From positions 1-64,000 of the forward strand of contig NZ_LPXO01000005.1 of NCBI RefSeq assembly GCF_001482405.1: DNA of 64,000 nucleotides, in the 5' to 3' direction. The DNA is from Pseudoponticoccus marisrubri. Its GTDB lineage: Bacteria > Pseudomonadota > Alphaproteobacteria > Rhodobacterales > Rhodobacteraceae. The notes beneath the pieces were generated by a model that saw nothing but the letters and a program-made list of their open reading frames with translations, was not told the DNA's origin and made no database searches. Shown here in pieces: positions 53,750 through 62,172 of the stretch. Within the stretch, counting starts at the first letter, position 1. The number at the start of each line of letters is the position of its first letter. The translations under genes and the position numbers were made by a program.

Positions 53750-54868
53750 TCAGCCCCGCGCTGCGCGGTCGAGCACGCGCAGGCGGCTGTCCCATTCGCC
53801 CCGGTCGACATAGCAGCCATGCAGGTGCCGGAACCCGGTCGACGGGTCGAAGGCCTGTCTGCCGTGCAGCACCCGGCGGTTGTCGAAGACCACCATCTCT
53901 CCGCCCGACAGTTTCAGGGCGATGCCATAGGCGGGATCGCGCGTCATCTCCATCAGCTGCCGATAGGCGCGGTAGAACGGTGTCATCTGCGCAGGCGCGA
54001 GGTCGAGGATATCGGCCAGATGCGCATTGAAGCAGATCTCGGAGACGCGGCCGCGGCTGTCCAGCGCGATGACCGTCTTGCGCGAGCGGATATCCGTCAC
54101 GCTGTCATGGAACCGGAAAGGCACCGTGACGGTCGACAGCACCTCGAAAGCCTGCGGGTCGCGCGCGCGCAGATCCTCGGCCACGGCTAGCCCGTCGCAG
54201 AAGGTGGAGCCGCCGCCCTCGGCCTCGTTGGCGAGACAATGCAGGAACTGGTAGCCGGGCGGCAGTTCCTGGTTGGTCAGGTCCGTATGCAGCGGCAGCG
54301 CGTCCGATGTATAGGCGAGGTTGTTGGGATCGGGCTTCGAGACGACCTCGAAGGTCAGGCCGAAATTCGTCTCTCGCAGGTGGCCGACACGCCGGGCGAC
54401 CTCCAGCCCCGCCTCGGTGCTGTCACGCAGCCCGGTCACGATCGACAGGCCGAAGCGCTTGGTGTCCTGCAGCCAGGCCCCCAGCGCCGCGTCCGAGCCG
54501 GTGATGCTGTCCGCATCGTGCCGCGGCACGCCTTCCCCGCCAAGCGCGGCGCGCCAAGCGACGGGCGCGAGATCGGCGGCATCGGGACGCGGCTGTCCGG
54601 GGCGATGCGCCTTGATCCAGTCGAGGTCGAACCGGCTGGGCACCGACCCGGCGTCCCAGGTGACGACCAGCGCCTCGGGCGTCAGCTCCGTGGCATTGGG
54701 CGTGATGTCGAGCGGCACCTGCGTGAGGTCAAAGACCCGCTCGCCGGTCTGCGGGTGGAACCCCGCGGGGTCGGTGTCGCGCAGCCAGATATAGGGAAAT
54801 TCGCCGACGGTTCCGTCGGGCCAACGGATCTCGACCCCGTCGGCCCCGGCATTGAGGCTCGGTTGCAT
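53750..54868 (-). CDS. TauD/TfdA-type Fe(II)/2-oxoglutarate dioxygenase, gamma-butyrobetaine hydroxylase-like
   Basis: The 372-residue enzyme has an N-terminal DUF971/GBBH_N domain (VEIRWPDGTVGEFPYIWLRD, residues about 11-30) and a TauD domain with the iron site His-x-Asp in LPLHTDLTN and the distal His in RRVLHGRQAF. This two-domain layout is that of gamma-butyrobetaine hydroxylase, which makes L-carnitine. The zinc-binding cysteines that follow WLRD in typical members are missing here (DPAGFHP instead). Carnitine-degrading genes lie 7-10 kb away, which supports a role with trimethylammonium compounds. The 235 bp upstream show nothing recognisable. Confidence 0.8.
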   Translation of the reverse strand: MQPSLNAGADGVEIRWPDGTVGEFPYIWLRDTDPAGFHPQTGERVFDLTQVPLDITPNATELTPEALVVTWDAGSVPSRFDLDWIKAHRPGQPRPDAADLAPVAWRAALGGEGVPRHDADSITGSDAALGAWLQDTKRFGLSIVTGLRDSTEAGLEVARRVGHLRETNFGLTFEVVSKPDPNNLAYTSDALPLHTDLTNQELPPGYQFLHCLANEAEGGGSTFCDGLAVAEDLRARDPQAFEVLSTVTVPFRFHDSVTDIRSRKTVIALDSRGRVSEICFNAHLADILDLAPAQMTPFYRAYRQLMEMTRDPAYGIALKLSGGEMVVFDNRRVLHGRQAFDPSTGFRHLHGCYVDRGEWDSRLRVLDRAARG

Positions 54869-55103
54869 ATGTGTCTCCGGTCAGTGTGTCGGGATAGGGC
54901 GTGGCAGATCAGCCGCGCCGGGGCGGCGGCCACCACGCGTGGGCCTTCGCATGCGGATGGCCCGGACATCTTCCCAAGACGGTGCACATGTCTTCCGGTC
55001 TTTCGCTTCGTCGCGGTCCATGGAACACCGAACCGCCCGGCGAGGCAAGCAGAAGGCGCAGGCGGTCGGGCTTTGCCTCGCCGTCACCGCGCGGTCGGCC
55101 CTG

Positions 55104-57554
55104 TCACCGTTCCGCGTCTGCCCTTGCGCCGCCTGTCGCCGCGCCCTGATCCCCGGGCAAGGCAGGCGGCGCCAGCGGGTCCTCGGTGATGTCCCCGTCG
55201 ATCTCGGGCAGGTCCAGCACCGCGTGGAAGCGCTGCAGCAGCGCCATCGTGCGCGGCGACATCTCGTCCAGCGCGCCGGGCACGAAGCGCACCACCGCGG
55301 CGGCCAGGCGGCGCTCCTCGGCCGTGGTCAGCAGCGCCGGCAGGGTCGCGATGGCCTGCTCGGGCTCGTAGCTGGCGATCAGGGTCTGCTCATGGATGAT
55401 CATCGCGCGCCGTTCGGCACCCAGCGAGCGGAACGGCGCGTCCTGCGTCAGCACCCGGCTGGAGCGTTCCAGCCGGTCGCGGCGCACATTGCCGCGGTTC
55501 TCGGCCAGCAGGATCAGCATGCGGATCACCGCCTCGACAAAGCCGCCCCGGTCGATGTTGAACAGCGCCTGAGCCACTTCCGGCAGGGCGCGCAATTCCT
55601 CGGTGGACTTGAGCGTGCGGCGCGCCTCGAACGGGCGGCCGAAGGCGCGCATCCACGGGTTGGACCAGATCCCGAAGAAGGTCAGCTCAGTCGCCATGTC
55701 GCGCATGTCGCGCCACATGTCGATGCCTTGCTCGATCCCCTGCACCCACAGCGCCTCGGCGGCGAGAAACGGGTTGTCCGGCGCGGCCTTGGCGCGTGTC
55801 TGCGCCACAGCCCGGGCGGCCCGGGCCACCGGCTGCATCAGCGGGTTGCGCGAGGCCATCACCGCGCGCGAGACACGCTGCGGATGCAGGGCGCGGCTCA
55901 TCTCGGCCGTGGTCCCGGTGACGCTGGCCCGGATCGCGGGACGCAGCAGGCTGTCATAGATCTGCGCCTGCATCTCGGAGGCGCGGGCGACGGCGGCAAA
56001 GGGGCGCTCATCCGCGTCGCCGTCATCCAGCGCGCGGATATCGTCCAGCGTACGTTCGGTGAACCCCACCGTGAAGCTGGTCCGGCCGTCGCGTTCGGTG
56101 ATGTCCTCGATCGTCATCTCGTAGAGGCCCGGGGCCAGCGCCTCGATCGTCTTGAGGGTCGAGGCGACCTCGGTATGCTCGCGCCGGGCGATCTGCGAGG
56201 ACACGAAGATCCCAAGGTGGCCGACCTTTTCATGCACCATGTAGACGATCCGCTGGCCGCGGATGCGGATCTCGGTCACGTCGGCATAGGTCTCGGTGAT
56301 CCAGTTCAGCGCCTGCTGCGGCGGGGTGATGTTGTCGCCCCGGCTGGCAAAGACGATGATCGGCGCCCGGATGGCCTTGAGATCAACCGGCCGCCCGCGC
56401 TCGATCCGGGCCTCGTTCCGGACCACCCGGTTGCCGACGAAGAGTTGCTCGACGATCCAGCGGATCTCGGGTTCGTTCAGCAGGAAGAACCCGCCCCACC
56501 AGCGCTCGAACTCGAGGAAACCCGCCTCGGCATGGTCGGCATCGCGGTAAAGGTCGGCATATTTGCGGAACAGGGTGCGCGACGGGTTCAGCAGCTCGAA
56601 ATTCTGCACCAGGTGCGCGCCGTCGAACAACCCGCCGCCCAGATCGGACAGCAGCATGGGGATCCATGTGCCGCCCGTGATGCCGGCCGTGTAGCGCATC
56701 GGGGTGTCGCCCACCGTGCCCGACCAGGTGGAAACAGGTGCACCGTTGATGACTACCGGCCCGGTCAGGTCGGGATTCGTCGCCGCCAGCAGCAGCGTCG
56801 CCCAACCGCCCTGGCAATTGCCGGTCACCACGGGCTTGGCCGCGTCGGGGTGGCGGCGCATGACCTCGCGCACGAAGGCGGCCTCGGAGCGGGTGACATG
56901 GGACAGGCGCTGGCCCGGCGCCGGTACGCGCCGGAAGGCCACGAAATAGACCGGGTGGCCGTCACGCAGCGCCACGCCGACCTGGCTGTCAGGCTTGAAG
57001 CCGCCGATGCCCGGCCCGTGGCCCGCCCGCGGATCGATGATGATGTAGGGGCGCTTCCAGTCATGCACCTCGACCCCCTCAGGGGGCACGATGCGCAGCA
57101 GCACGTAGTTCGAGGAAAAGGGCAGATCGGCACCGTCCATCACCAGTTCGTAGTCGTAGATCAGCACCGGGGGACAGCCTGCCGCCTCATGCGCAAGGAA
57201 CTGGTCACCACGCTTGCGCAGAATGTCGAGCGCGAGGATCGTACGCTCGCCCGCATCGCGCAGATAGTCCGCCCAGTCTCCGGCCAGCCGGCCGGCGCCT
57301 TGCGCATCGCGCAACTGCTCGGCCAAAGCCCCCGTCGCGGCAAGCGTGGCCTGCGCGCGGGTCGAATGGCTGTCCAGCATCCGCTGACCGTGGCGGCCGG
57401 CGGCGCGGGCCTGGATCCGGCCGGTGGCCGCGCCGGCCTCCAGCTCGGCCATCCCCTCGGTCAAGGCCTCGCCCAGCCGGGCCAGCGCGTCGCTTTCCAT
57501 GTGCGGGATGACGGGTTGCCGCCGGGGATCGGTGAAATCGTAGAGGTTTGCCAT
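55104..57554 (-). CDS. DUF3141 family alpha/beta-hydrolase-like protein
   Basis: The 816-residue protein belongs to the DUF3141 family. A helical N-terminal third (residues 1-110) is followed by an alpha/beta-hydrolase core with IIIDPRAGHGPGIGG, VTGNCQGGWATLL (nucleophile elbow with Cys in place of Ser: GNCQGG) and FASRGDNITPPQQAL. A helical C-terminal region of about 350 residues, with FFGIWSNPW, completes it. The GNCQGG elbow resembles polyhydroxyalkanoate synthases. The function is unproven. I chose ATG 57554, 10 bp after the FabI stop. Confidence 0.8.
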   Translation of the reverse strand: MANLYDFTDPRRQPVIPHMESDALARLGEALTEGMAELEAGAATGRIQARAAGRHGQRMLDSHSTRAQATLAATGALAEQLRDAQGAGRLAGDWADYLRDAGERTILALDILRKRGDQFLAHEAAGCPPVLIYDYELVMDGADLPFSSNYVLLRIVPPEGVEVHDWKRPYIIIDPRAGHGPGIGGFKPDSQVGVALRDGHPVYFVAFRRVPAPGQRLSHVTRSEAAFVREVMRRHPDAAKPVVTGNCQGGWATLLLAATNPDLTGPVVINGAPVSTWSGTVGDTPMRYTAGITGGTWIPMLLSDLGGGLFDGAHLVQNFELLNPSRTLFRKYADLYRDADHAEAGFLEFERWWGGFFLLNEPEIRWIVEQLFVGNRVVRNEARIERGRPVDLKAIRAPIIVFASRGDNITPPQQALNWITETYADVTEIRIRGQRIVYMVHEKVGHLGIFVSSQIARREHTEVASTLKTIEALAPGLYEMTIEDITERDGRTSFTVGFTERTLDDIRALDDGDADERPFAAVARASEMQAQIYDSLLRPAIRASVTGTTAEMSRALHPQRVSRAVMASRNPLMQPVARAARAVAQTRAKAAPDNPFLAAEALWVQGIEQGIDMWRDMRDMATELTFFGIWSNPWMRAFGRPFEARRTLKSTEELRALPEVAQALFNIDRGGFVEAVIRMLILLAENRGNVRRDRLERSSRVLTQDAPFRSLGAERRAMIIHEQTLIASYEPEQAIATLPALLTTAEERRLAAAVVRFVPGALDEMSPRTMALLQRFHAVLDLPEIDGDITEDPLAPPALPGDQGAATGGARADAER

Positions 57555-57564
57555 GGGGGTCCCT

Positions 57565-58329
57565 TCAGGCAGTGATCGAGAAGCCGCCATCGATGTCGTG
57601 GATGCCGCCGGTCAGGTTGCGGGCGGCCGGCGAGGCAAGGAAGGCCGCCATTGCACCCACATCCTCGATCGTCGCCAGCTGGTGCGTGGGCGCACGTTCG
57701 GCGGCCCGGGTCAGCAGCTCGTCGAAATGGTCGATGCCGGAGGCCGCGCGCGTGGCCAGCGGCCCTGGCGAGAGCGCATGCACCCGGATCCCCGCCTCGC
57801 CCAGCTCGGCCGCGGCATAGCGCACGCTGCTTTCCAGCGCCGCCTTGACAGGGCCCATCAGGTTGTAGTGCTGCACGACACGGGACGAGCCGAAGAAGGA
57901 CACTGACAGGCAGGTGCCGCCCTCGGTCATCAGCGGCTCGGCCGCCCGGATCATGCGCAGGAAGGAATGGACCGAGATGTCCATCGCGCGGGCGAACCCC
58001 TCGGCCGAGCAATCGACGACCCGCCCGTGCAGATCGTCGCGCGGCGCGAAGGCGATGGAATGCAGCACCGTGTCGAGCCGCCCCCAGCGATCGTCCAGCG
58101 TGTGGAACAGGGCCTCCATCTGGCCGGGCCGCGTGACGTCGAGCGGCGCGATGATCTTCGCGCCCAGCTGTTCGGCCAGCGGGCGCACATGGGGCTCTGC
58201 CCGGTCATTCAGATAGGTGACGGCAAGCTCGGCCCCCATCGCGTGGAAGGCTTTCGCACAGCCCCACGCGATCGAGTGCGCGTTGGCGATACCGACGACA
58301 AGGATCCGGGATCCGGACAGCGAGAACAT
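57565..58329 (-). CDS. fabI: Enoyl-ACP reductase, FabI-type short-chain dehydrogenase
   Basis: The 254-residue SDR has the FabI-type cofactor loop GIANAHSIAWG (residues about 13-23), LDVTRPGQ, HSIAFAPRDDL, and the Tyr-x6-Lys catalytic pair in HYNLMGPVK. PGPLATRAASGI and GGIHDIDGGFS follow. E. coli FabI has a second Tyr in SYLG; here the segment is SFFG, a Tyr-to-Phe change. It may reduce enoyl thioesters in the DUF3141-linked pathway and not in housekeeping fatty acid synthesis (inference). In other genomes this pair usually sits with phosphotransacetylase and acetate kinase genes, absent here. Confidence 0.82.
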   Translation of the reverse strand: MFSLSGSRILVVGIANAHSIAWGCAKAFHAMGAELAVTYLNDRAEPHVRPLAEQLGAKIIAPLDVTRPGQMEALFHTLDDRWGRLDTVLHSIAFAPRDDLHGRVVDCSAEGFARAMDISVHSFLRMIRAAEPLMTEGGTCLSVSFFGSSRVVQHYNLMGPVKAALESSVRYAAAELGEAGIRVHALSPGPLATRAASGIDHFDELLTRAAERAPTHQLATIEDVGAMAAFLASPAARNLTGGIHDIDGGFSITA

Positions 58330-58427
58330 GACAAGCTCCTGAAGCGTTCACGTCCCCATACGCCGATCGCTTGACGGGCATGTGACGATCGGCGCGCCGT
58401 CCTGATCGCCGGTCGCGGAAGCGGCCG

Positions 58428-60050
58428 TCAGCCGGCGCCGAACCCCGCCAGCATCGCGGCTTCGTCGATCTCGACCAGCGCGCATCGGCCCGAGGCCAGC
58501 GCCTGCCCCACTGCTCCGCGCAGCTCCTCTCCGGTGCGGGCCTGCCAAGCCGGGATGCCGTAGGCGCCGGCCAGCGCCTGGAAATCCGGCGTGGCGAGGC
58601 TGACCCCCTCCGGCGTCACGTCGGCGGCGACCATCGCATCGCGGATCTCGCCGTAGCAGGCATTGTTCCAGACAAGGATGACGACCGGCGCGCCGCTGCC
58701 GACCAGCGTGGCCAGTTCGCCCAGCGTGAAATGCAGCCCGCCATCGCCCACGAGGCAGAGGGTCGGCCCGCCCCGTCCCAGCGCCGCGCCGATGGAGGCC
58801 GGAAGCGCGTAGCCCAGCGTGCCGAACCCGGTGGCCGAGTTGAACCACAACCCCGGCGCCGCCGCGGCATAGCCGAGGTTGCCGGCATAGACCGGATGGG
58901 TCGAGTCCCCGACGATCGGCACGTCCGGGGCGATATCGCGCAACAGGTCGAGCACCTGCAGCCCGGCGCGCATCCGCGCGTCCAGCCCTTCCAGCGCCGC
59001 TGCGCGCGCCATCCCGGCCCGGGCCGCGCCACCCGTTGCCGCGCGGGGCGTCACCCCGGAAAGCAGTTCGCCCACGACGACCCGTGCGTCCCCGGCAAGG
59101 GCGATGTCGGGGCTGGCATTGGTCACCATCTGCACCGGGTCGATCTCGACCCGGATCAGCGGCCGGGGCAGTGCGGGCATGCCGGTCTCGTACATGTCGT
59201 AATCGGTGGGCCCGATCTCGGTGCCGATGGCCAGCGCGGCATCGCTTTGCTCCATCAGCGCCCGCACGGCCCCGAGCGAGGGGCTGTACGACACCGCCAG
59301 CGGGTGATCCCCCGGCAGGATGCCGCGGGCATTCGTGGTCATGATGACCGGCGCGTCCAGACGCTCGGCCAGCGCGCGCAGGTCCGCCGCGGCCCGGCGG
59401 GCGCCGCCGCCACACAGGAGGACCGGACGTTGGGCCGCGGCCAGCGCGTCGCGCGCCACCGCCATCTGCGCCGGGGCGGGGACCGTCGCGGCTTCGGTGG
59501 CAATGGAGGCGGGCAGATCGTCCGGCGCTACCTCCTCCCAGAGATCGAGCGGGATCTCGATATGGACGGGGCGGGGGCGGGCGCTGTCAAAGACAGCAAA
59601 GGCCCGGGCCAGCACCCCGGGCAGATCGGCAAGGCTGTGCAGCGTGTGGCTGAAGGCCGAGACCTGCGCCATCACCGCGCGCTGGTCGGCAAGCTCGTGC
59701 AGATGCCCCTGCCCCAGCCCCATGTGCCGGCGGTGATTGACCGAGGAGATGACCAGCATCGGGATCGAATCCGAGTAGGCCTGCGCCATGGGCGTCGCGA
59801 TATTGGTCACGCCCGGCCCGGTGATGACGAAGCACACGCCGGGCCGTCCGGTCTGGCGGGCATAGCCGTCGGCCATGAACCCGGCCCCCTGCTCGTGGCG
59901 CGGCGTGACATGCCGCAGCCCGCTTTCGGCCAGCCCCTCGTAGAGCGGGATCGTGTGCACGCCCGGGATGCCGAACACCGTGTCGATGCCGTGGGCTTCG
60001 AGAAGGGCGTGGATCCAAGGGCCAACCCGGCGATGCGTCTGTTCTGTCAT
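58428..60050 (-). CDS. aruI: 5-guanidino-2-oxopentanoate decarboxylase, thiamine-diphosphate enzyme
   Basis: The 540-residue ThDP enzyme starts with GPWIHALLEAHGIDTVFGIPG, the activating Glu in PRHEQGAGFMADGYAR, FVITGPGVTN, and the C-terminal ThDP/Mg site GDGGLHFTLGELATLV through NNACYGEIRD. Acetolactate-synthase-like proteins with this N-terminus, directly after an AruH-type transaminase, are AruI. The enzyme decarboxylates 2-ketoarginine to 4-guanidinobutyraldehyde in the arginine transaminase pathway. It starts 10 bp after the aruH stop and is followed by the FabI gene after 98 bp. Confidence 0.82.
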   Translation of the reverse strand: MTEQTHRRVGPWIHALLEAHGIDTVFGIPGVHTIPLYEGLAESGLRHVTPRHEQGAGFMADGYARQTGRPGVCFVITGPGVTNIATPMAQAYSDSIPMLVISSVNHRRHMGLGQGHLHELADQRAVMAQVSAFSHTLHSLADLPGVLARAFAVFDSARPRPVHIEIPLDLWEEVAPDDLPASIATEAATVPAPAQMAVARDALAAAQRPVLLCGGGARRAAADLRALAERLDAPVIMTTNARGILPGDHPLAVSYSPSLGAVRALMEQSDAALAIGTEIGPTDYDMYETGMPALPRPLIRVEIDPVQMVTNASPDIALAGDARVVVGELLSGVTPRAATGGAARAGMARAAALEGLDARMRAGLQVLDLLRDIAPDVPIVGDSTHPVYAGNLGYAAAAPGLWFNSATGFGTLGYALPASIGAALGRGGPTLCLVGDGGLHFTLGELATLVGSGAPVVILVWNNACYGEIRDAMVAADVTPEGVSLATPDFQALAGAYGIPAWQARTGEELRGAVGQALASGRCALVEIDEAAMLAGFGAG

Positions 60051-60060
60051 GGTCTGCTCC

Positions 60061-61251
60061 TCAGTCGGCCGCGTGCAGGGCGCGGGATTGGCAGAAGGCG
60101 GTGATGCGCCGGCCCGCCTCGGCCAGCACCGTCTCGTTCAGGGTGAAGGACAGGCGCACATGTCCGGCAGCGCTTGCCCCGAAGGCGGTCGCGTCGAGCA
60201 CGGAGACCCCGGTCTCGCGCAGCAGGGCCCAGGCGAACTCCCGTGCCGACAGCCCGGTCCCGCGAATGTCCAGCATCAGGAACATGCCCGCCTCCGGCGA
60301 CAGGGCCGACACGCCGGGCGCCCCGGACAGGCTGGCCAGCAGCGCGTCACGCCGTGCAGCGTAGAGGCCGCGCGCCTCGGCGGCAATCGCCGCTGACTGC
60401 TCCAAGGCCACCACCGCGGCTTGCTGGACGAAGCCGGGCAGCCCGTAGAGCATGCAGAGCGACAGGTTCGCCGCATGCGCAATCGCGGCCTCGGGCCCGA
60501 CGATCCAGCCGCAGCGCCAGCCGGTCATGGCATGGCTCTTGGACAGGCTCGACACCGTGATCGTGCGCTCGACCATGCCGGGCAGCCCGGCCATCGCCAC
60601 ATGCGGCGTGCCGTAGGTCAGCTCGGCATAGACCTCGTCGCTGATGACCCAGAGGTCGTGATCGCGCGCCAGCGCGGCGATGGCCTCGGCCTCTTCAAGG
60701 TTCGTGACGGTGCCGGTGGGATTGTTGGGCGAGGTCAGCATCATGGCGCGCGTGCGCGGCGTGATGCGCGCGGCCATCGCCGCCGGATCGGGGCGAAAGC
60801 CGCCCCCCGCGCGGGGCGGCACCGGCACGGGCACGGCCCCCGCCGCCCGCACCGTCGCCTCGTAGGTGACATAGCAGGGATCGGGGATCAACACCTCGTC
60901 GCCCGGTCGCAGCAGCAGGAGCGCGGCGAAGAACAGCCCGTTCTGCGCGCCCGCGGTGACGCAGACGTTCTCGGGTCCGAAAGGCTGGCCGGTGCGGGCC
61001 GTCGTATGCTGCGCGATGGTCGCGCGCAACTCGGGCGTGCCCTGCACGGCGGTGTAATGCGTGTCACCCGACCGCAGCGCGGCCACGGCGCGTTCGGTGA
61101 CAGGAGCGGGCGTGTCGAGATCGGGATCACCGACGCTGAGGACGATGATGTCCTCGCCCCGCGCCTGCGCGGCGAGCGCCTCGGCATGGATCGCCCAGGC
61201 CTCTGCGCCCTCCCCGGCGATCCGTTCGACAAGCGGTGAGTACTGCATCAT
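60061..61251 (-). CDS. aruH: L-arginine:pyruvate transaminase, class I/II aminotransferase
   Basis: The 396-residue PLP enzyme begins MMQYSPLVERIAGEGAEAW, closely like Pseudomonas aeruginosa AruH. It has GDPDLDTPAP, SPNNPTG with the PLP Asn, SDEVYAELTYG, the Schiff-base Lys in SSLSKSHAMTGWR, and LCMLYG. It transfers the alpha-amino group of arginine to pyruvate, giving 2-ketoarginine and alanine. I chose ATG 61251; a second ATG directly follows. It heads the aruHI unit, divergent from the TetR gene, with an 18-bp palindrome between them. Confidence 0.85.
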   Translation of the reverse strand: MMQYSPLVERIAGEGAEAWAIHAEALAAQARGEDIIVLSVGDPDLDTPAPVTERAVAALRSGDTHYTAVQGTPELRATIAQHTTARTGQPFGPENVCVTAGAQNGLFFAALLLLRPGDEVLIPDPCYVTYEATVRAAGAVPVPVPPRAGGGFRPDPAAMAARITPRTRAMMLTSPNNPTGTVTNLEEAEAIAALARDHDLWVISDEVYAELTYGTPHVAMAGLPGMVERTITVSSLSKSHAMTGWRCGWIVGPEAAIAHAANLSLCMLYGLPGFVQQAAVVALEQSAAIAAEARGLYAARRDALLASLSGAPGVSALSPEAGMFLMLDIRGTGLSAREFAWALLRETGVSVLDATAFGASAAGHVRLSFTLNETVLAEAGRRITAFCQSRALHAAD

Positions 61252-61287
61252 CCATCCCCGTTCTTGAGCTGTCTTCGCATAGCTCTT

Positions 61288-61305
61288 GTTGAACAACTGT
61301 TCAAC
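61288..61305. promoter_or_regulatory. BetI-type operator candidate
   Basis: GTTGAACA-AC-TGTTCAAC is a perfect 8+8 bp inverted repeat with a 2-bp centre, 36 bp upstream of aruH and 55 bp upstream of the TetR gene. The TTGAAC/GTTCAA halves resemble known BetI sites. Confidence 0.65.
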
Positions 61306-61360
61306 ACCGTGCATCCGCTCTTGTGGTCATGCCGTCACGCGCCGTGTAAGGCTCTGGCAG

Positions 61361-62011
61361 ATGAGCGAAGACATTCGGACCGATCCGTCCCGCAAGACCC
61401 CGCGCTACGCGCGCAAGACGGCCGACCAGCGGCGCGAGGTGCTGTTGCAGGCAACGCTGCGCTGCATCGTGAGGCTGGGTGTCGAGAAGACCTCGATCCG
61501 TGCCATCGCCGAGGAGGCCGACGTGTCGGTCGGGCTGGTCAACCACCATTTCGGCAGCAAGGAGGCGCTGGTCGCCGCCGCCTACCGCCACATCGCCGAC
61601 ACCTTGCTGCACGAGATCGAGGCCCGCGTCGCTGACACCGGCGGCAGCGCCCGCGACCGGCTGTCAGCCTTCATCCGGGCCTCCTTCTCGCCCGTGGTGC
61701 TGGACCGGTCGCTGTTCCGGGCCTGGCTGGCCTTCTGGACCCTGCAGGCGCAGGCGCCCGAAATCTCCGCCGTCCACAAGGAGCGCTACGGCGCCTATCG
61801 CAAGGTGCTCGAGGAGCTGATCGCCGAGTTCCAGCAAGAGACCGGCGTGGCCACGCTCAGCCCGCGCATGGCGGCGATCGGGCTGTCCGGCCTGCTTGAC
61901 GGGCTGTGGCTGGAATGGTGCCTGGAGCCCGAGACCTTCAGCCCGGAAGAGGGGATCACCCTGTCCGAGACATGGCTGCGCACCGTGGTGGAGGCCCGCC
62001 CGGCCGGGTGA
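61361..62011 (+). CDS. TetR family transcriptional regulator, BetI-like
   Basis: The 216-residue protein has the TetR helix-turn-helix (RREVLLQATLRCIVRLGVEKTSIRAIAEEADVSVGLVNHHFGSKEAL, about residues 25-70) and a C-terminal BetI_C-like ligand domain (SLFRAWLAFWTLQAQAPEISAVHKERYGAYRKVL, then GLSGLLDGLWLEWCL). BetI proteins sense choline or related cations. Its position between aruHI and the carnitine genes, with the palindrome at 61288, suggests control of one or both. Convergent with the carnitine dehydrogenase gene. Confidence 0.85.
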   Translation: MSEDIRTDPSRKTPRYARKTADQRREVLLQATLRCIVRLGVEKTSIRAIAEEADVSVGLVNHHFGSKEALVAAAYRHIADTLLHEIEARVADTGGSARDRLSAFIRASFSPVVLDRSLFRAWLAFWTLQAQAPEISAVHKERYGAYRKVLEELIAEFQQETGVATLSPRMAAIGLSGLLDGLWLEWCLEPETFSPEEGITLSETWLRTVVEARPAG

Positions 62012-62096
62012 AGGTTCGGTGAGGACGCGATCCCCCTGCCCTGCCGCGTGGCGACAACGCAACCCGCGGTCTCATGTGCGTCAAAGGGCAAGTCTG

Positions 62097-62135
62097 GCCG
62101 GGCGTGCAGGTGGCGGCGCCACTTGCACGCCCGGC
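62097..62135. terminator. Long hairpin between convergent genes, likely bidirectional terminator
   Basis: GCCGGGCGTGCAGGTGGC pairs with GCCACTTGCACGCCCGGC around a GGC loop: an 18-bp stem with a single G-T pair, between the TetR stop (62011) and the carnitine dehydrogenase stop (62173). No T-run, but it is the strongest hairpin noticed in the window. Confidence 0.65.
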
Positions 62136-62172
62136 GATGGTGTCGATGACGGGCACCAGGCCTCATGCCCGT

